Shown here: positions 20,174 through 28,709 of the stretch, piece after piece
Layout: each line of letters begins with the position of its first letter
Position numbering within the stretch: position 1 is the stretch's first letter
DNA from: a virus
Reading direction: 5' to 3' (one strand)
Virus record (IMG/VR): IMGVR_UViG_3300030737_000007
Span: 27,895-91,894 of that record
Length of the DNA stretch: 64,000 bases
Notes under the pieces: generated by a model
The model's input: the letters and a program-made list of their open reading frames with translations, nothing else
Told to the model about the DNA's origin: nothing
Database searches by the model: none
Made by a program: the position numbers and the translations under genes

Positions 20174-20488
20174 ATGACTACAGAGGAGCTTTCTGAATTC
20201 TACGATGAACACAAAGACGAATTTCTCCACTTCGAGCGCGTCGAAGACAAGATAACCAACCGCCCGGATCTTCACGCTTTTCTCCGGCTTGATAAACTAT
20301 TACCCAACGCAGACCCCGTGGGGCGAGGTGCGGACGATATTGTTAGCGGAGCCGACCATGACGTTATTTACATCGGAATAGATGTCGAGGAACTCTTGGC
20401 CGTAGCCACTGATGACCAACTTATCGAACTTTACCGCTGCGGAATCTTCTACAGCGAAGACAACGATGCCCTCATTTCATTCGTCTAA
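20174..20488 (+). CDS. Hypothetical acidic protein
   Basis: 104 residues, MTTEELSEFYDEHKDEFLHF..., strongly acidic, with VIYIGIDVEELLAVATDDQLIELYRCG. Starts after AGAGGACG and downstream of the motif A/B promoter. No family recognised. Confidence 0.6.
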   Translation: MTTEELSEFYDEHKDEFLHFERVEDKITNRPDLHAFLRLDKLLPNADPVGRGADDIVSGADHDVIYIGIDVEELLAVATDDQLIELYRCGIFYSEDNDALISFV

Positions 20489-20497
20489 AGGAGTAAC

Positions 20498-21679
20498 ATG
20501 GAATTTACTGACCAAGAACTAGCTGCAATACGTGCCGAGCAATGTAAGGGTGCGTCCGACAACCAATTTACGCTGTTCATCAGCGAGTGCAAGAGTCGTG
20601 CGCTACGTCCGGGTAGCCATATCCTATTTCAGCTCAGGAAGGCGAAGGAATACGATCCTGTCACCGGCGCGTACATCTCCTTCATGAAACCTTTCTACAT
20701 CACCACGATCAGCGCGCTGTTGCTGATTGCTGAACGGACAGGTAAGTATGATGGGGCCTCCGCACCCGAGTACATCTACCTCGACGACGCCGGGGAGCCG
20801 ACGGTCCTCTCCGAAATCCCCCTGCCCGACAAAGAGAAGAAGTCTTTGCCCCGGGAGCCGTGGGCTGTTCGGGTCAAGGTGCGCCGTAAGGACTTCTCCG
20901 AGCCCATCTCCAGCATTGTCCGGTTCGAATCGGTCGCCGGTACTCGCCGGGTTGAAGGCGGGGGCGTAGCGCTCACCGAGATGTGGCAGAAGAGGGGGCC
21001 CGAGCAAAACGCCAAGTGCTCCCTGGCCGCGGCGATACGCATTTGTTTCCCGGAAGAGGCTGGTCAACTGTTCATTGCAGAGGAATTGAAGAACGAACCA
21101 GAAGATGCACCAACACCATCTCAAGCCCTTACCCCCGCACCCTCCGCCCCGATCGTCCCCAAGGTAGACCAAACGCCCGCAACCTCAACCGATGCCCCGC
21201 GACCCGGCGAAGAGAAGCCGATCCCAACACTAGTGGAGCTGATCCTGGATAAGCCCGCCGCCCCCGAACCCGAGAGGAAGAAACCAGGCCGCCCGAAGAA
21301 AGAGCCGGTTCCAGATAACGGAAACCCCGGTGAGCTTGGGATCACAGACGAGGACATCGCCCTCGCAGGCCCCTCGACCACCGAGACTCCCGAAGAGCGT
21401 GCGGCGGCCCTAGCAGACGCCCACGCATTTGTAGAAGAGGTATCGGTCGTAGCAACTGACCCGTTACCAACCAAAGAGCAGAAGGATGCCTTCGTAGCCC
21501 ATGTCCGAGAAATAGTAGCGGCGGGGGTTGACAACAAGCTGTTGGGAGCGTATATTTGCGGCAGAGTAAATAAGCAAAAGTCCAGTGAGCTAACCGTAGG
21601 CGAATGGAAGTCAGCGTTTGAGATTCTGAACTCCGCCAAAGCGGCTGGGACGCTCAAGGAAGTGGTGAAGCCGGTATGA
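20498..21679 (+). CDS. Red-beta/RecT-type single-strand annealing protein with long tail
   Basis: 393 residues. Residues 1-185 fit the Red-beta family: TISALLLIAERTGKYDG, then PWAVRVKVRRKDF, and QNAKCSLAAAIRICFPEEAGQLFIAEE, matching the end of the annealase core. The remaining half is Pro/Ala-rich linker (about 190-270) and a helical tail, longer than usual. A motif A copy in the linker is translated VPDNGNP. It anneals ssDNA in recombination; the exonuclease partner is probably the 26885 product. Confidence 0.85.
   Translation: MEFTDQELAAIRAEQCKGASDNQFTLFISECKSRALRPGSHILFQLRKAKEYDPVTGAYISFMKPFYITTISALLLIAERTGKYDGASAPEYIYLDDAGEPTVLSEIPLPDKEKKSLPREPWAVRVKVRRKDFSEPISSIVRFESVAGTRRVEGGGVALTEMWQKRGPEQNAKCSLAAAIRICFPEEAGQLFIAEELKNEPEDAPTPSQALTPAPSAPIVPKVDQTPATSTDAPRPGEEKPIPTLVELILDKPAAPEPERKKPGRPKKEPVPDNGNPGELGITDEDIALAGPSTTETPEERAAALADAHAFVEEVSVVATDPLPTKEQKDAFVAHVREIVAAGVDNKLLGAYICGRVNKQKSSELTVGEWKSAFEILNSAKAAGTLKEVVKPV
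21309..21323 (+). repeat. Motif A variant inside the annealase gene
   Basis: TTCCAGATAACGGAA, one change from consensus, in the linker region. Confidence 0.8.
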
Positions 21680-22311
21680 TTGACCACCGCGAGGCGTACT
21701 ACGAACTTACCCGCAGTATGAATTCATCAAGGTGTAGTCACCCTGCTATCGCCATACAGGTTTGCCAGACCTACGTTGATTGGCAATCCCGCAGCTACGG
21801 TTATTTTGTTACCTGTGACGCCTGCCACCAAACTGGTAAAACTTGTAGCGATCCGGATTCCGCGAAATACAGCTTCTATCAGGACGAGTTTATCCGTACC
21901 CTCGGTTCCGTCTTCAAAAACCCCGAGAAGTTAGTAAAAACCGAACCCGAAGTAGACTACGTAGACATCTACCGTCAAGTCGGCGAGAACTACGTCCTTC
22001 AAACTCAGTACCTGACTTTCGAAGAAATTGCGAGGAAATACCCTATGGCAATTCTGCCCAACCCTACCCCCTACTGGATCATCGTGTCAGATGAGGGACA
22101 CGCCGCGATCCCCGCCAAGCACCTCACAAAAGAAGCCGCAGACGCCGAAGCTAAGCGCCTGACCGCCGCCAAACCTGGTGCTACGTTTACCGTGTTCGAG
22201 GCTAAGTACAGCCTGAAGACACCGAAGGCCGAGGCGGTGAAGACGACGTACGAACCGAAGGCGACACATTTCTACGATCCTTATCCGTGGGTGTATCCCA
22301 TCGGGCGGTAA
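21676..22311 (+). CDS. Unknown protein
   Basis: 211 residues in ATGA overlap with the annealase gene. The first part has CSHPAIAIQVCQTY...CDACHQTGKTC, a Cys/His group that may bind zinc. The second part has a repeated Lys/Ala/Thr-rich segment with WIIVSDEGHAAIPAKHLTKEAADAEAKRLTA, a domain-like pattern. No name can be given. Confidence 0.6.
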   Translation: MIDHREAYYELTRSMNSSRCSHPAIAIQVCQTYVDWQSRSYGYFVTCDACHQTGKTCSDPDSAKYSFYQDEFIRTLGSVFKNPEKLVKTEPEVDYVDIYRQVGENYVLQTQYLTFEEIARKYPMAILPNPTPYWIIVSDEGHAAIPAKHLTKEAADAEAKRLTAAKPGATFTVFEAKYSLKTPKAEAVKTTYEPKATHFYDPYPWVYPIGR

Positions 22312-22321
22312 CCGCTGTAAA

Positions 22322-22336
22322 TTCCATTATCTGGAA
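22322..22336 (-). repeat. Motif A exact copy upstream of SSB
   Basis: Exact motif, minus orientation, 8 bp before ATG 22345; GGAAAGGGAAAC beside it is the RBS. Confidence 0.93.
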
Positions 22337-22344
22337 AGGGAAAC

Positions 22345-22788
22345 ATGTCAAAAGGTTTTAGTTTTGTAGTGGTCGGTGGCGGCCTTGGTCGCGACCCCGA
22401 GATCCGCTCTACCCAAGGGGGCAAGAGAGTTGCCTCGTTCAGCGTCGCGGTAGAAGAAGGGTACGGGGAGCGCCAATCCACGGCTTGGTATGACTGTATC
22501 GCATGGGAACCCCTCGCCGACTTCGTAGAGAAGCACCTCAAGAAGGGCAAGCAGGTCATCGTGTCCGGCAGCCTCCAAACCAGGTCATGGGACGACAAGT
22601 CCACGGGGGCCAAGCGCACCAAGACCGAGATCGTAGCCAAGGACATCAAGTTCGGGGATGACGGTAAGTCGGGCGGCTCTGGCCAACCAGCTAGGGCAGC
22701 CGCAGCCCCACCTGCCCGCCGTGAAACGCCCCAACCAGAGCGTCGGGAAGCGGCTGATCCGTTCGGCGACGAGGAAGAAGCCTTTTAG
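22345..22788 (+). CDS. ssb: Single-stranded DNA-binding protein
   Basis: 147 residues. The OB-fold core (1-105) has the SSB pattern GRDPEIRSTQGGKRVASFSVAVEE and WYDCIAWEPLADFVEKHLKKGKQVIVSGSLQTRSW. A Gly/Pro/Arg linker and the acidic tip DPFGDEEEAF follow; the tip normally docks partner proteins. Length is normal. It sits between recombination genes and coats ssDNA in replication and annealing. Confidence 0.95.
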   Translation: MSKGFSFVVVGGGLGRDPEIRSTQGGKRVASFSVAVEEGYGERQSTAWYDCIAWEPLADFVEKHLKKGKQVIVSGSLQTRSWDDKSTGAKRTKTEIVAKDIKFGDDGKSGGSGQPARAAAAPPARRETPQPERREAADPFGDEEEAF

Positions 22789-22796
22789 GAGCTACC

Positions 22797-23033
22797 GTGA
22801 AGATTTCAGTCACCCAGCATCACATTGACTCAGGGGTTCGGGGAAGTTGTACCTCGGACCCTATTGCTTTGGCCCTCAAGGATCTAGGTTATGAGCGGCC
22901 CTGGATCGGCGTGCATTACATCCGGTTGGACAAGGTAGACGTACACATGCCGTCCGAGGTGTACGAGTTCTTGAAGAGATTCGACAATGGTTTACCGCCG
23001 CTCGATCCGTTCGAGTTTTCGCTGGAGTTCTGA
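22797..23033 (+). CDS. Conserved small phage protein
   Basis: 78 residues from GTG 22797: MKISVTQHHIDSGVRGSC..PIALAL, then V..V and PFEFSLEF. This layout is common in phages as a short unknown family. TGATG overlap with the helicase gene. Confidence 0.65.
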   Translation: MKISVTQHHIDSGVRGSCTSDPIALALKDLGYERPWIGVHYIRLDKVDVHMPSEVYEFLKRFDNGLPPLDPFEFSLEF

Positions 23034-24055
23034 TGCCCGCTAAGAAGCAAGCCCCCAAGCCGATCGCTCTCAACGAAGAGCAGCAGGCCGTGGTGTACGC
23101 GCGCGCTGGATTCTATCAAATTCTTGCCGGGCCGGGAGCTGGTAAGAGCCAATGTGTGACAACCCGGTTCGTCCAGTTGCTAAACGAAGGAGTCTCTCCG
23201 GACGACATTGCCTCCATGTCCTTCACTAGTACAGCGGCCAAGAACCTCAAGGACAGGGTCGAGGCTCAAGTAGGGAAGCTAACCACCACACGTAAAGCAG
23301 GCGCTACCACCTTTCATGGGCTGGGACTTGCCTTCGCGGTAGAGGAGCGCGAACACTTTGGATACGAACTCGCCGAATTTCCGTTATGCCCTGAGCCTCT
23401 GGCAAATAAGCTATCCGCTATTGCCGGAAAACGATTCGAAGCTGATCCCCGCTCACTGCGCGCCTACATCAGCCTTAGAAAACGGGAACGGGTTCGTGCT
23501 TCTGCGGCTGTCTCTAGAGCTGAGGCTCGCCTCGACGCCCCGGAGCTGAAGAACGCACTTGCCTACCGTCAGTACGAGAAGTCTTTGAAAGAGAACGGGG
23601 TGCTCGATTTTGACTCCCTCATCCTAGAGATGGTCGAGATTCTGGAGAAGAAGCCCGAGGTCCGCAAGCGCTGGACACGCGGCTGGATTATGGTGGACGA
23701 GGCGCAGGACTGCGCGAAGATAGAATGGGATCTGATCAAGCTGATCTCGGGCAGGTCGGTTATGGCGGTTGGGGATATTTCGCAGGGTCTCTACGCGTTC
23801 AGAGGAAGTGATCCAGCGCTATTCGCCCACATGTCCGAGATGTTCCCGGGAACTAAAACGCTGTTCCTGGCCCGCAATTACAGAAGTTCACCACAGATCG
23901 TAGACTTCATCCGGCCTTACGCTACGTCGGCTGAACTGGCAGAGAAGTTCCATACGTCGAATCCTGCGGGCCCCCTGCCAGTTGTGAAGGGGTTCGCAAG
24001 TAGTGCTCAAGAAGTAGAATGGATAATCGCTCAGATAAAGGAAACAATAAAGTGA
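23033..24055 (+). CDS. UvrD/Rep-like helicase, N-terminal part of split gene
   Basis: 340 residues with Q motif LNEEQQAVV, motif I GPGAGKS (about 35), Ia SFTSTAAKNLKDR, motif II IMVDEAQD, motif III VAVGDISQGLYAFRGSD and motif IV LFLARNYRSSPQIVDF. It stops at EVEWIIAQIKETIK, where intact UvrD proteins continue with an ILxRTN block. That block opens the 24807 ORF. Together the two halves would make about 609 residues. The two parts may associate as subunits. Confidence 0.88.
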   Translation: MPAKKQAPKPIALNEEQQAVVYARAGFYQILAGPGAGKSQCVTTRFVQLLNEGVSPDDIASMSFTSTAAKNLKDRVEAQVGKLTTTRKAGATTFHGLGLAFAVEEREHFGYELAEFPLCPEPLANKLSAIAGKRFEADPRSLRAYISLRKRERVRASAAVSRAEARLDAPELKNALAYRQYEKSLKENGVLDFDSLILEMVEILEKKPEVRKRWTRGWIMVDEAQDCAKIEWDLIKLISGRSVMAVGDISQGLYAFRGSDPALFAHMSEMFPGTKTLFLARNYRSSPQIVDFIRPYATSAELAEKFHTSNPAGPLPVVKGFASSAQEVEWIIAQIKETIK

Positions 24056-24810
24056 GTAGGAGAGGACAGGCCCGAAATATCCCAATGTTGGGAAAGAAAT
24101 TTGGGAAGCTGACAGTTTTAGAGCGGGCAAATGGGCTGAGAAACGGGCGTTATTGGCGTTGTGAATGCGAGTGCGGGCATAGTAAGGTGGTGTTTGGTAA
24201 CGAACTGCGGCGAGGAAGTACTTGGCATTGTGGGTGCTCCAACAAAGCAGTTATCGACTTGGTGGGAAGAAGATACAACAGGTTGCTTGTCTTGGGGAGG
24301 GATCTTGAGAAAGAAAGGGAGAGCAAGAAGAGAAAGGTATGGTGGAAATGCGCTTGTGACTGTGGGAACCTTAAAACCATATGCAGTTCTGATTTGACTT
24401 GGAAGCACATTCAAAGTTGTGGATGTTTTCTAAGAGACACCCGGGGACAGTCCACCTTGAAGCACGGTTTGGCTAGAGTGGGCGCAAAAACATTAGAGTA
24501 CACAATGTGGGCGCACGCCAAGAAGCGAGCCAGAGATCGGAATATTCCTTTTGACATCAAGCCGGAAGACATTGTCATTCCCGATAAATGTCCTATATTC
24601 GGGACACCGCTGAGGTCCAGCAAAGGCAACGGAGGCAAGATGACTTCAAACAGTCCTTCTCTTGACAGAACCATTGGTGAGCTTGGCTATGTCAAAAGCA
24701 ATATTAGCGTTATCAGCCGAAGAGCTAACACTATAAAGAATGACGCCTCTTCAGAAGAACTAAGGGCTATCGCCAATTACATCGATAAGCAGACCAAAGA
24801 GGCCGCGTGA
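24019..24810 (+). CDS. HNH-type homing endonuclease interrupting the helicase gene
   Basis: 263 residues. Two zinc-ribbon-like repeats (FGKLTVLERANG..YWRCECECG and YNRLLVLGRDL..VWWKCACDCG) are followed by a nuclease part with CPIFGTPL and NSPSLDRTIGELGYVKSNISVISRRANTIKND, the typical end of phage HNH endonucleases. Its ATG lies within the helicase 5' part and its TGA overlaps the GTG of the 3' part. GC looks lower than the flanks, which fits recent arrival. Confidence 0.85.
   Translation: MDNRSDKGNNKVSRRGQARNIPMLGKKFGKLTVLERANGLRNGRYWRCECECGHSKVVFGNELRRGSTWHCGCSNKAVIDLVGRRYNRLLVLGRDLEKERESKKRKVWWKCACDCGNLKTICSSDLTWKHIQSCGCFLRDTRGQSTLKHGLARVGAKTLEYTMWAHAKKRARDRNIPFDIKPEDIVIPDKCPIFGTPLRSSKGNGGKMTSNSPSLDRTIGELGYVKSNISVISRRANTIKNDASSEELRAIANYIDKQTKEAA
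24038..24049 (+). repeat. Direct repeat at left edge of endonuclease insertion
   Basis: AAGGAAACAATA, coding K-E-T-I; matches 10 of 12 bases of the copy at 24816-24827, in the same codon phase. Confidence 0.7.
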
Positions 24811-25640
24811 CAGAAAAGCAAACAATTAGCATCCTAGCCAGAACCAATCGCGCGCTACTTCCTTTTGAGCAAGCGCTGTCGGCCGCCAACATACCCTTTT
24901 ATTACGTGAATAAGAGTGGATTTTTCAACCAGACGGAGATACAACTAACTCTTGCCTACCTCGGGGCCTCCCTCTTTCCCGCGAATTACCTCATCTCTGG
25001 TATGCTTCGGGGCGATCTGCACCCGACCAAATTTCTCCCGCGTACTCGAATCTCCGCGAAGCTAAAGGAGTTGAAAGCCGAAGATGAAGACGCCTCCTAC
25101 TGGGCAATCCTTACTAAGGAACCGCAGCGCCTGGTCGAGCCCCGCAATTTGGAAGCTGTCCGTAATTTCACGCAGTTTGTGCATAGCCTGTCCCGCTACC
25201 GCGACCTGTCTGCCGCCGACGCCCTTAAACAACTCTTCGGCGCTCTCCGGATAGGAGACCACTTCTCAGAGATGGAGTACGCAGACTCGGACCCACTGGA
25301 GAACCTGGCGGCTCTATCCAAGATGGCAAGCAAGTACGGTTCAATCAAAGAGTTTTTGGATTTCTGCCGGAGGGTCGCCGCAGCGTCTAAGAAAAAGACC
25401 GGCGTGGCCTTATCGACCTGTCATAGTTTCAAAGGAATGGAAGCCGATACGGTGTACCTCGTACAGTGCTCGGAGGGTATAATCCCGCACAGCAAAGCGA
25501 CTGATCTAGACGGGGAGCGTAATGTGTTTTTCGTAGGCTGCTCTAGACCTCGCCGCGAACTTGTGATAAGTTATTCAGGAACCCCCAGTGTGTTCCTTGC
25601 GCCGTTTATAAAGAAGGAGAAAGCTGATGTTCAAGCCTAG
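24807..25640 (+). CDS. UvrD/Rep-like helicase, C-terminal part of split gene
   Basis: 277 residues starting at GTG 24807: TISILARTNRALLPFEQALSAANIPFYYV, the block after motif IV in UvrD proteins. Motif V is ALSTCHSFKGMEADTVYLV and motif VI NVFFVGCSRPRRELVISYS. It lacks motifs I-IV, so alone it cannot hydrolyse ATP and must act with the 23033 product. Translation is coupled to the endonuclease by GTGA. Confidence 0.88.
   Translation: MTEKQTISILARTNRALLPFEQALSAANIPFYYVNKSGFFNQTEIQLTLAYLGASLFPANYLISGMLRGDLHPTKFLPRTRISAKLKELKAEDEDASYWAILTKEPQRLVEPRNLEAVRNFTQFVHSLSRYRDLSAADALKQLFGALRIGDHFSEMEYADSDPLENLAALSKMASKYGSIKEFLDFCRRVAAASKKKTGVALSTCHSFKGMEADTVYLVQCSEGIIPHSKATDLDGERNVFFVGCSRPRRELVISYSGTPSVFLAPFIKKEKADVQA
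24816..24827 (+). repeat. Direct repeat at right edge of endonuclease insertion
   Basis: AAGCAAACAATT, coding K-Q-T-I. Deleting 24038-24815 (778 bp) would restore one continuous helicase frame. Confidence 0.7.
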
Positions 25641-26124
25641 AGATGTGGTGCGGTACCGGTCCTCAGACACTTGGTGCCGACACGGGATCGCGGTAATCCA
25701 CGGAGGTCCAGAGTGGGGTTACGCTCAAGACACTTACTGGGGCGTTACCGACAACTACTCAGATTACGGGTGGATTCGCGAGCAAGACTTGGTAGAGTCG
25801 GTGCTTATCGGAAACCTGGATGAGTTCGAGCCGTCCCAGTACAAGGAGTGCCGGGACTTCCGCGAAGAAGATCAGTTCTACATTCCGATCGGCGGCGGTT
25901 CGGCTCAAATTTGGTACCGAAAAGGCGCGGAGCCGCAACCCGAACTCGTCTGGAAGAGACTGGTGTACGAAGTCGAGAAGGCCGAGAGCGCGATTCAGTC
26001 CGCTAATTGGAAACGGGAATGGGCCGTCAAAGAGTTGAATCAGCATATCGCCAAACACGGAATTCCAGATAATGGAATGGAGGACATCGGTGAGGCCCTA
26101 CTTCATCCGTCTGTTTCTGCCTAA
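25627..26124 (+). CDS. Unknown protein with SH3-like start
   Basis: 165 residues. The N-terminal MFKPRDVVRYRSSDTW...GWIREQDLV resembles a small SH3-like or KOW barrel, with a C-terminal charged helix. A motif A copy near the end reads HGIPDNGMED. It overlaps the helicase part by 14 nt. Function unknown. Confidence 0.6.
   Translation: MFKPRDVVRYRSSDTWCRHGIAVIHGGPEWGYAQDTYWGVTDNYSDYGWIREQDLVESVLIGNLDEFEPSQYKECRDFREEDQFYIPIGGGSAQIWYRKGAEPQPELVWKRLVYEVEKAESAIQSANWKREWAVKELNQHIAKHGIPDNGMEDIGEALLHPSVSA
26063..26077 (+). repeat. Motif A exact copy near a gene junction
   Basis: Exact TTCCAGATAATGGAA inside the end of the 25627 gene, just before the GTG start of the next. Confidence 0.92.
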
Positions 26125-26428
26125 CTTCGCTTTTGCGAACCCCGAAGACATCCACAAGTTCCCGCCCGACGCGCAGATTCGATTTGACCCTGAGCGCACG
26201 GGAAACGGAACTTCCCTTTTTGAGCACCCCACCGACAGCACGCATTACAACTACTACTGCATCTCGTGTTATGCCGCCGGTGGTTATAAAGATGCCTGTT
26301 TTAAGACTTCCGCCCGAGCAGCTAAGTACAAGCTAGACGGCCCCACTCTGGATCAGCAGCAAGAAATGAAAGAGCACGGCGAGCAACACTCCATCATCTA
26401 CCAATGGGCGAAAGGAATACTCAAATGA
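26090..26428 (+). CDS. Hypothetical protein
   Basis: GTG 26090 with GGAGG seven bases upstream is preferred; ATG 26072 inside motif A is possible. The product has about 112 residues, VRPYFIRLFLPNFAFANPED.., with CISCYAAGGYKDAC (possible metal site) and a charged helical end. Overlaps the previous gene. Confidence 0.55.
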   Translation: MRPYFIRLFLPNFAFANPEDIHKFPPDAQIRFDPERTGNGTSLFEHPTDSTHYNYYCISCYAAGGYKDACFKTSARAAKYKLDGPTLDQQQEMKEHGEQHSIIYQWAKGILK

Positions 26429-26577
26429 AGGGTTATTGGGAACACAGAGCTAAACTACTGAAGCTGATGGGGCGTGAGCTGTCCGTGAACGAATTGGAGT
26501 TCGTGATCTGCATGTACTTCCTCGGTAAGAAGCCGAAGGCGGTCTACGACGTACTCAGAGAGTGGGAGGGTCGGTGA
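26425..26577 (+). CDS. Small helical protein (50 aa)
   Basis: MKGYWEHRAKLLKLMGRELS... runs from ATG 26425 (ATGA overlap) to TGA 26577 (GTGA overlap with the next). The tight coupling at both ends supports it. It looks like a small HTH-like helical domain (KPKAVYDVLREW). Confidence 0.5.
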   Translation: MKGYWEHRAKLLKLMGRELSVNELEFVICMYFLGKKPKAVYDVLREWEGR

Positions 26578-26888
26578 GCGACATCAAGTGGTACTCATAC
26601 GAATGGGAACGCCCGCAGCAGGATCTACCGGTAATCATGCGCCGTCGGAACTACGGAAGCGACGAAACTCTCTGGGAAATGATCATGATTTCGGAGGAAC
26701 TGCCTGATTGGTTCAACGTAAGCGGCCTCGAATGGCGGCCTACTGGAATCTTCACAGAGTTCGGCGGCACGATAACCCGAAATCACCAAGGATGGCAGCA
26801 AGCTAACTGTGTCGGCCTTGGGTCGAGCAGTTTTATGAGTGCCTTACTGGGGTCAGCGGCTTCCCAAGGAATAGGGGAGTGGCTGTGA
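26574..26888 (+). CDS. DUF551-like fragment protein
   Basis: GTG 26574 gives 104 residues. DIKWYSYEWERPQQDLPVIMRRR...LEWRPTG follows the DUF551 layout (W.s......LP.....v.......WrP) with a variable tail. Ends in GTGA overlap with the nuclease gene. Confidence 0.5.
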   Translation: MSDIKWYSYEWERPQQDLPVIMRRRNYGSDETLWEMIMISEELPDWFNVSGLEWRPTGIFTEFGGTITRNHQGWQQANCVGLGSSSFMSALLGSAASQGIGEWL

Positions 26889-28030
26889 GCTTCCTCTACA
26901 AGAACGCCTCCGGGCGCGAGATCCAGCACGGGTCAAATTCTTCCCTGTCCACATACCGGACATGCCGCCGTAAGTTCAAACTAAACCGAGTGGACGGCTG
27001 GAAACAGAAGGGCCACAAAGCCAGCCTTGAGTATGGCAAGGCTGTAGAAGACGCGATCATGTACTACCATGCCAACGGCCTCAAGAAGGGCGACTGCCTC
27101 GAAGAGTTCCAGCGGATATGGCTCAAGTGGGCCGACCAAGACCTTTCCTACACCGACCAAGAGGGTGACTTTTTCCAGCTTATGGGTATGGGTAAGGAGA
27201 TGGCGCGGCTGTACGAGGCCCGACTTCCGAGCCTACCGATCCGCAACCCCAAATTTCAGTTGCAGTACTTGAAGAAAGTCTTTGAGGGCACCGAGCTCGC
27301 CGACCTGGAGTTCATGGGGTACGTGGACATGCTGTCTACCCTCGAAGACGGCAGCCGCCTGATCATCGACATCAAAACGGCGAAGTCCGGCCTCGACCTA
27401 ACCCCGAACATGCTATCCATGGACCCCCAGCTCCGAGAGTACGCCTGGCTGTCCGGAATCCGGGATGTGGCGTTCCTGTGGTTCGTCAAGTCCAAAGCCG
27501 GGGTCAAGAAGGGCGACACCGTAAGCCTGCTGGACGAGGGTGGGGCCGAGATGACCGCCTTCAAATACCAGAAGGACGAAGAGACTCAAGAAGAGAAGGT
27601 GCTGCTCGGGCACCCGATCGCTGTCCAGATACTGGACGACCAACTATCCGAGATCAAGGGCAAAGGCTCTACCAAGTTACAAGAAGCCTTCGTCGAGAAT
27701 TGGGTGGAATTGGGTATAATCAGGTGGGTTCCGCGCGACCAGATTGTTAAAGTCCGGCTCCAGTTTGTCCGTGCTACAATACCCGCAGAGATTATCCCAG
27801 AAGTCGGCAACCGTGTCGGGCATTTGATGGTGCAGATGAGGCAGTCGGCCCTAGACAACGACTATCCGCAGGACGGCGGCGTGCGATTCCCGAACCAGAT
27901 CTGCACATGGTGTGAATTTCGGGGCTGCTGCCTGAAAGACCAAGGCTTGCGGGACGCCCTGCTTGTCCAGATCGCCCCCGCAGCAAACGAACCAGACTGG
28001 TTAGATGACTTAGAAGAGGAGGCAGCGTGA
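26885..28030 (+). CDS. PD-(D/E)XK exonuclease with probable Fe-S cluster (Cas4/AddB-like)
   Basis: The GTG 26885 start has AGGGGAG upstream. About 381 residues: STYRTCRRKFKL (first Cys), EYGKAVEDA helix, catalytic FMGYVDML...RLIIDIKTAKS (D...D-x-K), then the Q helix QLREYAW and C-terminal CTWCEFRGCC. One N-terminal and three C-terminal Cys match the four-Cys Fe-S cluster of Cas4/AddB-type nucleases. It is likely the 5' resecting exonuclease for the annealase. Confidence 0.85.
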   Translation: MSFLYKNASGREIQHGSNSSLSTYRTCRRKFKLNRVDGWKQKGHKASLEYGKAVEDAIMYYHANGLKKGDCLEEFQRIWLKWADQDLSYTDQEGDFFQLMGMGKEMARLYEARLPSLPIRNPKFQLQYLKKVFEGTELADLEFMGYVDMLSTLEDGSRLIIDIKTAKSGLDLTPNMLSMDPQLREYAWLSGIRDVAFLWFVKSKAGVKKGDTVSLLDEGGAEMTAFKYQKDEETQEEKVLLGHPIAVQILDDQLSEIKGKGSTKLQEAFVENWVELGIIRWVPRDQIVKVRLQFVRATIPAEIIPEVGNRVGHLMVQMRQSALDNDYPQDGGVRFPNQICTWCEFRGCCLKDQGLRDALLVQIAPAANEPDWLDDLEEEAA

Positions 28031-28281
28031 AATCAGTTGATTACTTATACGACATTCTCAAGAAACATCCGGACGAAGGGTGGTATATCGGCAAGAAGCG
28101 GTACACCATCGGAACCTCAAGGATCGATGGAAAGTGGAAAGAGGCCGTATGCCTCTGCTGGCGCGATCGGGTTGGCGTGATTAGCGAATTCTACGACACC
28201 CCCGAGGAGGCTTGGGAAGTCTTTCTCGCAGCCAATTACCCGAAGGTCTTGGAGCAGTGGAAAGAGAAGGAGGCAGCGTGA
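28027..28281 (+). CDS. Hypothetical protein
   Basis: 84 residues, MKSVDYLYDILKKHPDEGWYIGKKRYTIGTSRIDGKWKEAV.., coupled (ATGA, GTGA) between the exonuclease and HNH genes. No motif recognised. Confidence 0.55.
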   Translation: MKSVDYLYDILKKHPDEGWYIGKKRYTIGTSRIDGKWKEAVCLCWRDRVGVISEFYDTPEEAWEVFLAANYPKVLEQWKEKEAA

Positions 28282-28709
28282 GTCTAACCCCAAAGAAACG
28301 AGCCGAGCTGTTCAATATGTTCAAGGGGAAGTGTGCTTACTGTGGCTGCGATCTCCCCGCAAAAGGATGGCACGCCGACCACATAGAGCCTATCATCCGA
28401 GGAGGCAAGTTTGTGCCGGTCGAAAATCACGGGTACACCTCCTACAAATACGTCCAGAACGGAAAGTGCGAGAGGCCCGAGAACAACCGAGACGATAACT
28501 ACTACCCCTCCTGCCGGTCATGCAATATCAACAAGAGCTCCTGCGGCTTAGAGCTGTGGCGTAAGTGCTTGGAGCGGGTGGTTGAGGGGATGCGGCGCGA
28601 CCACGCTTCTTTCAGACACGCCGAGAGGTTTGGGTTGGTCAAGGAAGCGGAGACCAAGGTAGTGTTCTATTTCGAGAAATTCCAGAAAGTGGAAAGTGAG
28701 GTAGCATGA
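28278..28709 (+). CDS. HNH endonuclease
   Basis: GTG 28278, 143 residues. KCAYCGCDL..GWHADHIEPIIRGG.. and later YPSCRSCNINKSSCGLELWRK give the ββα-Me layout: CxxC, DH, and a C..CN..K end. Standard phage HNH nuclease; may be homing or packaging related. A weak motif A relative (TTCCAGAAAGTGGAA, 28680-28694) is at its 3' end. Confidence 0.8.
   Translation: MSLTPKKRAELFNMFKGKCAYCGCDLPAKGWHADHIEPIIRGGKFVPVENHGYTSYKYVQNGKCERPENNRDDNYYPSCRSCNINKSSCGLELWRKCLERVVEGMRRDHASFRHAERFGLVKEAETKVVFYFEKFQKVESEVA

Noticed and set aside
24019-24810. Group I intron or intein in the helicase gene
   Set aside because: The endonuclease start codon lies in the helicase part, both parts have own stop or start signals with coupling, and no intein splice residues are seen. 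Not fully excluded for an intron.
28680-28694. TTCCAGAAAGTGGAA as a motif A copy
   Set aside because: Two central mismatches and a coding position; possible decayed site, not counted among the firm copies.
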